A DNA stretch of 64,000 bases, taken from the NCBI RefSeq assembly GCF_020097835.1, contig NZ_CP083666.1, positions 2,046,001 through 2,110,000 on the forward strand. Direction: 5' to 3'. Below, piece after piece: positions 58,745-64,000 of this stretch. The stretch's first letter is position 1, and every line of letters begins with the position of its first letter. The DNA comes from Haloprofundus halobius. GTDB taxonomy: Archaea; Halobacteriota; Halobacteria; Halobacteriales; Haloferacaceae. The notes below the pieces were generated by a model that did not search any database, was not told the origin of the DNA, and worked only from the letters and a program-made list of their open reading frames with translations. Both the position numbers and the translations under genes were made by a program.

Positions 58745-59452
58745 TCAGCCGACGATTCCGAGGAGGAACACGACGAACGCGACGAGACCGGCGACGCGGA
58801 GTGCGACGTCGCTGTCGAGGCCGCGGGCGTGTTCGAGACCCGCACGCCAGACGAACAGTTGCCAGCCGGCGACGACGAGACCGACCGCGAACGCGACCGG
58901 CCAGTCGAGAAACGACTGCAACCCCTGCAACTGCTGGAGGAGTGCCTCGGGGGTCTCCGAGAACGACGTTTCACGGATGACTCTCGACGCCGCGACGAGG
59001 CCGACGGCGGACTCGACGAGCATCGGCACGCCGCCCCACGCGGCGACCGCCAGCGTGTCGGCGAACGTTCCCCGGTCGCCGCCGCGCGAGAGGAGGTGTA
59101 GGAAGGCACCGACGACGAGCCACCCGAGCAACGAGAGCAGAAACACCATCGGGAGGAGGCCGGCGAACCGGTCCCAGAGCTCGTCGCCGAGATTCAGCTC
59201 CCTCGTCTCCGGCTCGTCGCAACCGGGCCAGTCGTCGCCGTTGTCCTCGCAGACCCAGTCGGGCGGTCGGTTCTCGTTCTCGACGGTGATGGTCGTGTCT
59301 AACGCTTCGCTGAACTGCCAGCCGACGAAGCCGACGGCGGCCGTCGTCAGTAGTGCAACGAGGAGCGCAGTCGCCAGCGCGCGGCCGAACCCGAGTCCGG
59401 GTGCGCGCTCTCGGAAGTACTCGTCGGGGTGGAGGAGGGGCGTGCGGGGCAT
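58745..59452 (-). CDS. Yip1-domain-like membrane protein
   Basis: The protein has 235 residues. Leu-Leu-His-Pro-Asp-Glu-Tyr-Phe near the start is a common N-terminus of haloarchaeal Yip1-type proteins. Five membrane helices follow (about 27-45, 95-118, 130-150, 180-200 and 212-232). A loop outside helix 1 (about 60-85) holds two Cys residues, in Val-Cys-Glu-Asp and Gly-Cys-Asp-Glu, which could form a disulfide. The function is unknown. The ATG at 59452 is preferred over one 16 codons upstream. Confidence 0.75.
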
Positions 59453-59631
59453 CGTCGTCGTCGACTCGGTGCTCGGTGATAGTTCTTGTCGATTGACCAT
59501 ACACGCCGTTCGAGGGAACGTGGCGGCCGTCGCAGTCGCGGCGAGCGCAGCGACGCCGTCCGGTACGCGTTCGACCGCCTCTCCGCTCCGGCGATAGCAG
59601 GTGATTTACCGCACCGACGGAGACGGGAGGT

Positions 59632-59970
59632 ATGAAGCAGGTCATCGTCGCCCGGACCGACATCGGGATGGGCCGCGGAAAGCTCGCCGCACAGGTCGCC
59701 CACGCGTCGCTGTCGGCGTACGAGGACGCCGACTCGCGCACGCGCAAGAAGTGGAAAGGGGAGGGACAGAAGAAAGTCGTCGTGAAGGCTCGCGGCGAGA
59801 AGGAGCTGTTTCGCTTGGCGGACCTCGCCGAGCGCGAGGGACTGCCGAACGCCATCGTCCGCGACGCCGGTCACACGCAGTTAGAGCCGGGCACGGTGAC
59901 GGCGCTCGCGGTCGGTCCCGGGCAGGACAACCTCGTCGACAAGGTGACGGGCGACCTCTCGCTGTACTGA
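59632..59970 (+). CDS. pth2: Peptidyl-tRNA hydrolase, Pth2 type
   Basis: This 112-residue enzyme frees tRNA from stalled peptidyl-tRNA. [14 protein letters not shown] (about 12-25) carries the catalytic Lys and His of the Pth2/PTRHD family, and [11 protein letters not shown] (about 78-88) the C-terminal part. The length is normal. GATTTACC at about 59602 stands 24-30 bases before the ATG, so the mRNA is probably leaderless. Confidence 0.95.
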   Translation: MKQVIVARTDIGMGRGKLAAQVAHASLSAYEDADSRTRKKWKGEGQKKVVVKARGEKELFRLADLAEREGLPNAIVRDAGHTQLEPGTVTALAVGPGQDNLVDKVTGDLSLY

Positions 59971-59974
59971 GCTC

Positions 59975-60367
59975 TCAAACCATCTCCTCGGCGGTGTCGA
60001 TGCCGACGGCCACGCCGACGCTGTCTTCGGCCGGTTCGGCGCTCTCGACCGACGAGTCGAACAGCAGTCGCGCCTGCTCGTCGTGGGCGCGACCGGCGGC
60101 CGAGAGGAGTTCGTCGTCGAGGTCGAAGGAGTCGACGAACGACGACCACGCCGCCTCGTCGACGAGGTACGCCCGGCGACCGTCGACGGTGACATGGTCG
60201 AAGTCGCTCTCGAACTCGGAGTGTTTGCCGCGGAGCTCGGCGTCGAGGACGACGAGCGCGTCCGTCAGTTCGTCGACGGCCACGTCGGTCGTCTCGACGG
60301 TTCGTTCGACGACACTGGTATCGAAGGGGAGGTCTCTCATCTCGTCGCTGTCGTTGTGGTCGGACAT
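59975..60367 (-). CDS. Acidic soluble protein of unknown function
   Basis: The protein has 130 residues with no membrane helix. It reads Asp-Val-Ala-Val-Asp-Glu-Leu-Thr-Asp-Ala-Leu-Val-Val-Leu-Asp-Ala-Glu-Leu (about 28-45), then Ala-Tyr-Leu-Val-Asp-Glu and Leu-Leu-Ser-Ala-Ala-Gly-Arg-Ala-His. It looks like a conserved haloarchaeal hypothetical protein. Its stop lies 5 bases from the pth2 stop (convergent), and its start faces truD. I do not recognise the family. Confidence 0.6.
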   Translation of the reverse strand: MSDHNDSDEMRDLPFDTSVVERTVETTDVAVDELTDALVVLDAELRGKHSEFESDFDHVTVDGRRAYLVDEAAWSSFVDSFDLDDELLSAAGRAHDEQARLLFDSSVESAEPAEDSVGVAVGIDTAEEMV

Positions 60368-60440
60368 CGTTCTCGACTCAATAGACGGCCGCCGACCGTT
60401 TTGTCGTTGTGGCTGACTGCAGGAGTGCGGAACTACAGCG

Positions 60441-60447
60441 CTTTTAC
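60441..60447 (+). promoter_or_regulatory. TATA-like box for the truD transcript
   Basis: CTTTTAC is 25-31 bases before an ATG at 60472, so a leaderless transcript would start there. The truD frame, however, is entered only from 60513 (GTG) or 60564 (ATG). Confidence 0.45.
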
Positions 60448-60471
60448 CCGCGCCGCCGGAACCGACGGACA

Positions 60472-60564
60472 ATGAGCGAACCGACGGCGACGACACGGCG
60501 TCCGGCGGCGGTGTGGCAGCCGACGACGCGACGACGGCCGGCGACCGAACGGAGGACGCGCTGA
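60472..60564 (+). CDS. 30-codon ORF at the truD 5' end, probably a shifted truD start
   Basis: The ATG at 60472 has correct TATA spacing and runs 30 Arg-rich codons to TGA at 60562-60564, whose last base starts an in-frame truD ATG. The truD frame over the same bases codes for an acidic halophile-like stretch ([10 protein letters not shown]). A single missing base near 60480 would join the ATG to that frame. This is therefore more likely a frame-shifted truD start than a true leader peptide. Confidence 0.3.
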   Translation: MSEPTATTRRPAAVWQPTTRRRPATERRTR

Positions 60565-61937
60565 TGCGCGAGGCACACCCCATCGAACGCGAGGTCGGCA
60601 TGGAGTACTACGTGAGCGACGCCGACGGTATCGGAGGCGAGCTCCGCGTCGCTCCCGAGGATTTCCGCGTCCGCGAACTGGAGGCGTTCGACGCCGCGCC
60701 CGTCGACGCCGACCCCGGCGCGTACGCGAACCTCGTCGTCCGCGCGACGCTGCGCGGGTGGGACACCAACGACTTCGCCGTCCGCCTCTCCGACGCGCTC
60801 GGCATCAGCCGCGAGCGCATCTCGTGGGCCGGGACGAAGGACAAACACGCGATTACGACTCAGCTGTTCACAGTTCGCGGCGGCGACCCCGACGACCTAC
60901 CGGAGGTGCGCGACGCCGACGTGGAGGTCGTCGGCCGTGCGGGTCGTGACATCTCCTTCGGCGATTTGGCGGGCAACGCGTTCGGCATCCGCGTTCGCGA
61001 CGCCCAAAACCCGGAGAGCGTCGGCGAGATAACCGAGCAGCTGCGCGAGTTCGGCGGCGTCGAGAGTAACGACGGCGACGATTCGAACGACGACGCGCCC
61101 GTCGTCGGCGTCCCGAACTACTTCGGCCAGCAGCGCTTCGGCAGTCGTCGCCCCGTCACGCACGTCGTCGGCCTCCACGTCGTCCGCGGCGAGTGGCGAG
61201 AGGCCGTGCTCTCGTACGTCGGCAACCCCCACGAGAACGAACCCGAGGAGACCCGCAAAGCGCGCACGGTAGTGGACGAGGAAGCCGACAGCGCCGACCC
61301 AGACTGGCACCGCGCGCTCGACCGGATGCCCGGCTATCTCCGCTACGAGCGCTCGATGCTCCACCGTCTCGACGAGGACGGCGCGGAATCCGGCGACGAC
61401 TGGCGACACGCGCTCGAAGCCGTGCCGTCGAATCTCCAGAGGTTGTTCGTCAACGCCGCGCAGTCGTACGCCTTCAACCGCATCCTCTCGGAGCGTCTTC
61501 GTCGCGGTATCCCGTTCGACAAGCCGGTCGAAGGCGACATCGCGTGTTTCGCCGACCGGGACGCGCCCGAGGGCCTGTTCCGCCCCGACACCGACCGACT
61601 GCAGGCGGTGACGGGCCGTCGCGTCGACATCGTGGGCAAGCACTGCGAACGCGGCCGAGCGTTCGTCACCGCGCCGCTGGTCGGGACGGAGACGGAACTC
61701 GGTGAGGGGGAACCGGGCCAGATAGAGCGCAAGATTCTGTCGGAACTGGACCTCGAACAGAGCGACTTCGATTTGCCCGGCAACTTCGAGTCGACGGGGA
61801 CGCGGCGGGCGATTCTGGTTCGGACGCGGATGGAAATCGAGGAACGCCCATTGGATTTCGAGTTCTCGCTGCCGTCGGGGTCGTATGCGACGGCCGTGAT
61901 GCGCGAGTACACGAAGTCGGGGCCGTTGGATCTCTAA
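60564..61937 (+). CDS. truD: tRNA pseudouridine(13) synthase TruD
   Basis: The protein has 457 residues from the ATG at 60564. [12 protein letters not shown] (about 91-102) carries the catalytic Asp. Gly-Asp-Leu-Ala-Gly-Asn-Ala-Phe (about 133-140) and [11 protein letters not shown] (about 182-192) are TruD hallmarks. The insert TRUD domain covers about 205-400. An acidic loop of about 20 residues lies at 160-180. It makes pseudouridine 13 in tRNA and probably other sites in archaea. The N-terminus may be shortened by a single-base shift upstream. Confidence 0.93.
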   Translation: MREAHPIEREVGMEYYVSDADGIGGELRVAPEDFRVRELEAFDAAPVDADPGAYANLVVRATLRGWDTNDFAVRLSDALGISRERISWAGTKDKHAITTQLFTVRGGDPDDLPEVRDADVEVVGRAGRDISFGDLAGNAFGIRVRDAQNPESVGEITEQLREFGGVESNDGDDSNDDAPVVGVPNYFGQQRFGSRRPVTHVVGLHVVRGEWREAVLSYVGNPHENEPEETRKARTVVDEEADSADPDWHRALDRMPGYLRYERSMLHRLDEDGAESGDDWRHALEAVPSNLQRLFVNAAQSYAFNRILSERLRRGIPFDKPVEGDIACFADRDAPEGLFRPDTDRLQAVTGRRVDIVGKHCERGRAFVTAPLVGTETELGEGEPGQIERKILSELDLEQSDFDLPGNFESTGTRRAILVRTRMEIEERPLDFEFSLPSGSYATAVMREYTKSGPLDL

Positions 61938-61946
61938 CCGACGGCG

Positions 61947-63326
61947 TTAGCTCGGTGCAGTACCGTCACGCGGGTCGGACGGTGGTCCGCCGCCATCTTT
62001 TCGGTCGCGTGCGAGCGACGCCCCGACGAGGAGCAACGGCGCCCCGAGTACCGCGAGGGCGACGGCGTAGACGCCCGTGAAGAGGACGAGAAGCAGGCTC
62101 ATCCCGGCCACCGGGGTGGTGAGCGGCGACCACGACAATACTGGAAGCGCGAACGCCAACGTCGCCGTCGCAACGCCGAGTTTCCGGTCTCCACGACCGA
62201 TCGCGTACCCCGCCGGGAGGAGCGCGAACGCTGGAACCACGAATGGAAGACTTGACAGGAGCGCCGTCGTCACGCCGGACGCGTCGAACAGCGCCGCCCC
62301 GCCGATAGCCGCGGCGGCGGCGAGACACGTCGCAACGGCCGCCCCCACGAGTACGGTGCGGAACGTCGCGTGTTCGCGGACATCTCCCACCGAGAGCCCG
62401 ATTCCGATCGCGGCGAGACCGACGCCGATTCCGAACATCGGCGCGTCGAATCCACCCATTCTGAATACGGTGATAGAGAGGAGTGGATACGCTGCTGCGA
62501 GCACACCGACCGTGAGGAGGCCGGTCCCCGCGTAGTTCTCGACGCGCTCGAAGTGTCCACTCCGCGTTGAGAGCCACGACACCGCACCCGCGATGCCCGC
62601 GACGAGAGTGGCGAAGAACGCGGTCGGCAGACCGACGAACACGCCCAGATTCAGCGCGGCGACCGGGCCGAGTTTCTCGGTGACGGCGAGCGGGCTCAGG
62701 ACCGCCCCGAAAGCGCTGTCTTCGGGGACGAACGTGACGAAGTCGCCCTCGTCGGCGTCGGTGAACTCGGTGAGCGTCATTCGTCGCCCGTCCTCGGAGA
62801 CGGTCGAACCGGGGACGGTCCAACCGACGCGCATCCCGTCGGGCGCGACGACGACGAGTTCGTCCGCGCCGAGTCCGTCGAGGTTGCGGTACCCGTACGA
62901 CTCGGTGAACGCGCCCGAGCGGAGCGTGCCCCCGGCCGACCGCTCGGCGAACTCGGGCTCGCGGTAGCGCGCGGTTAGCACGCCGTCTTCCGAGACGGTC
63001 GTCGATAGCAGTTCGGTGTCCCACATCGCGCGGTCGGCGATGGTCTCGCGGAGTGTGGCGTTGGCTCGTAGTCGCGTTGCGGCCTCGGCGTCGGCGACGC
63101 GATTGCGGACGACCCACGTCGCGCTGCCGTTCTCGTGAACTCGGACGGTCGCGGTGCTCTCCTCGACCGAGAGGTCGACCCCGCGGTCGGCGGCCGTCTC
63201 GGCGAACGAGTCGCCGCACCCGTCGCAGAGCGGCCGCGGCGGTGGACGGGCGTCGGCGACTGGCGCGACGAGCGAGGTCGCGAGGAGGGTGGCGCAAAGG
63301 AGGGCGAACCACAGCGGGCGATTCAT
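61947..63326 (-). CDS. Exported membrane protein of unknown function
   Basis: The protein has 459 residues. A signal peptide (about 1-27, Phe-Ala-Leu-Leu-Cys-Ala-Thr-Leu-Leu-Ala) is followed by a Cys-Asp-Gly-Cys-Gly pair near residue 34. An extracellular beta-rich part of about 180 residues has Asn-Gly-Ser-Ala-Thr-Trp-Val-Val-Arg-Asn. About seven helices from residue 215 onward include a Val-Ala-Ala-Leu-Asn-Leu-Gly start. A similar layout (ectodomain plus membrane part) is seen in haloarchaeal surface sensors or transport accessory proteins. I do not recognise it. The ATG at 63326 fits the signal peptide. Confidence 0.7.
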   Translation of the reverse strand: MNRPLWFALLCATLLATSLVAPVADARPPPRPLCDGCGDSFAETAADRGVDLSVEESTATVRVHENGSATWVVRNRVADAEAATRLRANATLRETIADRAMWDTELLSTTVSEDGVLTARYREPEFAERSAGGTLRSGAFTESYGYRNLDGLGADELVVVAPDGMRVGWTVPGSTVSEDGRRMTLTEFTDADEGDFVTFVPEDSAFGAVLSPLAVTEKLGPVAALNLGVFVGLPTAFFATLVAGIAGAVSWLSTRSGHFERVENYAGTGLLTVGVLAAAYPLLSITVFRMGGFDAPMFGIGVGLAAIGIGLSVGDVREHATFRTVLVGAAVATCLAAAAAIGGAALFDASGVTTALLSSLPFVVPAFALLPAGYAIGRGDRKLGVATATLAFALPVLSWSPLTTPVAGMSLLLVLFTGVYAVALAVLGAPLLLVGASLARDRKDGGGPPSDPRDGTAPS

Positions 63327-63460
63327 GTCACCGATGTGTATCGTGTCGGCCAAGAAGGTATCGGAGGCTGAAACGACCGCTGCACCTTCGCTCGTGTGGG
63401 ACGGATGCTGACTCTCGGTGGGAGAAATCCTTAATTCTTAGACAGGAGAGCACGAATACG

Positions 63461-63694
63461 ATGAACGTCGGCAAAGTCCTCCAGTCGAGTCGCTTCTCGA
63501 CAATCGACCCCGCGGTAGCAGTCGCGCTCCCGATCGCCGTCGCGCCGTTCGGCTACCTCGTCGGATATCTGTTCGTCGTCCACCTCGTCGCCTCCGAGGC
63601 GGAGGCCGTCTGGCTGACGACCGTCGTAGCGACCACCCTGGCATTTCTCGGCTACTCGCTCGCGTTCGACACCGATTCTGGACCGGACCGCTAA
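63461..63694 (+). CDS. Small two-helix membrane protein
   Basis: The protein has 77 residues. Two hydrophobic helices (about 18-40 and 48-67) are joined by a short loop with two Glu. It resembles many tiny haloarchaeal membrane proteins of unknown role. AGGAGAG about 16 bases before the ATG is too far to be a clear ribosome site; CTTAATTC at about 63429 may be the TATA box. Confidence 0.6.
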   Translation: MNVGKVLQSSRFSTIDPAVAVALPIAVAPFGYLVGYLFVVHLVASEAEAVWLTTVVATTLAFLGYSLAFDTDSGPDR

Positions 63695-63733
63695 GCCCCG
63701 AACCTCCATCCCTTCGGGCATCGTCCACCGCGT

Positions 63734-64000
63734 ATGGTCGCCGCTCACGAACCGCTCGAACGCCTCGACACCGGTCTCTGGACCTACCGCGAACCGCTGC
63801 GCTTCTTCGGCCTCGAAATCGGCCGCGTAATGGTCGTCGTCCGCCTCTCAAGTGGCGGTCTGTTCGTCCACTCGCCGGCCGAACTGACCACCGACCTCCG
63901 CCGGGCGTTGGCCGAACTCGGCGACGTACGGTTCGTCGTCCCGGCGAGCAAACTCCACGGTCACCTGTACATGGAGCAGTACCGCGAGGCGTACCCGCGC
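63734..64000 (+). CDS. DUF4336-like protein, N-terminal part
   Basis: The gene starts at the ATG at 63734 and is cut by the right edge after 89 residues. Leu-Asp-Thr-Gly-Leu-Trp-Thr-Tyr-Arg-Glu-Pro-Leu-Arg-Phe-Phe-Gly (about 11-26), Leu-Phe-Val-His-Ser-Pro and Lys-Leu-His-Gly-His-Leu match the DUF4336 family, whose fold is related to metallo-beta-lactamases. Substrate and role are unknown. Confidence 0.75.
   Translation, partial: MVAAHEPLERLDTGLWTYREPLRFFGLEIGRVMVVVRLSSGGLFVHSPAELTTDLRRALAELGDVRFVVPASKLHGHLYMEQYREAYPR

Noticed and set aside
57181-59109. Long frame joining thiR to upstream sequence through dcd
   Set aside because: The upstream part lies in another frame of dcd and is Arg/Ser-rich. 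ThiR starts at 58083.

Overview
The window is chromosomal DNA from a haloarchaeon (class Halobacteria, most like the Haloferacaceae). The DNA is GC-rich and the proteins are strongly acidic. Most genes have a TATA-like box about 25-32 bases before an ATG or GTG, as expected for leaderless transcripts. Several genes are archaeal or haloarchaeal markers: TFB, ether-lipid GGGP synthase, the pantoate kinase / phosphopantoate ligase route to CoA, AglD, ThiR, an archaeal non-discriminating AspRS with GatB, and an orphan CTAG-type methyltransferase. CTAG itself is very rare; I found ten copies in 64 kb. No rRNA, tRNA, CRISPR array, complete insertion sequence or replication origin was seen.

Layout. 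1-8.6 kb: the end of MfnA, a VTT-type membrane protein, MetG, a PRC-barrel protein, pyruvate kinase, a three-gene membrane cluster (small anchor protein, NfeD, SPFH) and a two-domain HTH regulator. 8.7-16.4 kb: AglD, a house-cleaning NTPase, a BtuF-like cobalamin-binding protein, TFB, TrkH and the CTAG methyltransferase. 16.4-26.2 kb: AroD, a PhzF-family enzyme, a repeat-rich Thr/Asp surface protein, a Xi-class GST, a membrane-anchored sulfite-oxidase-like protein, an NmrA-like protein and the two archaeal CoA genes. 26.4-34.5 kb: a PRC-barrel gene with a real Shine-Dalgarno leader, AspRS, an Lrp regulator, two tandem CPA2 antiporters (the first fused to USP domains) and GGGP synthase. 34.6-35.4 kb: a small decay zone with a gutted restriction-modification gene, a 49-residue zinc-ribbon gene and an intergenic repeat. 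35.4-48.6 kb: TopA, an S9 peptidase, a MATE exporter, a frameshifted HNH gene, GatB, and Smc-ScpA with a coiled-coil gene in front. 48.6-64 kb: two small HTH genes, MTAP, a second MATE exporter, a TrmB-type regulator, a SnoaL-like protein, an AEC carrier, a phosphoribosyltransferase, a dcd-thiR-methyltransferase operon with 4-base overlaps, Pth2, TruD, and membrane proteins of unknown role.

The genes work together in recognisable sets. AspRS carrying the non-discriminating His/Pro pair would make Asp-tRNA(Asn), which GatB (with GatA and GatC encoded elsewhere) would amidate. TrkH and the two antiporters handle K+, Na+ and protons. Smc and ScpA form a condensin core.

The most unusual signal is a pair of short two-hairpin palindromic inserts, in the same orientation and reading frame, inside two unrelated conserved enzymes, TopA and MTAP. 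The outer stem pair covaries between the two copies. This could be a small palindromic element that inserts into coding sequence. Other notable points are short upstream ORFs before both antiporters, a likely single-base shift at the 5' end of truD, and the two decayed nuclease-type genes.
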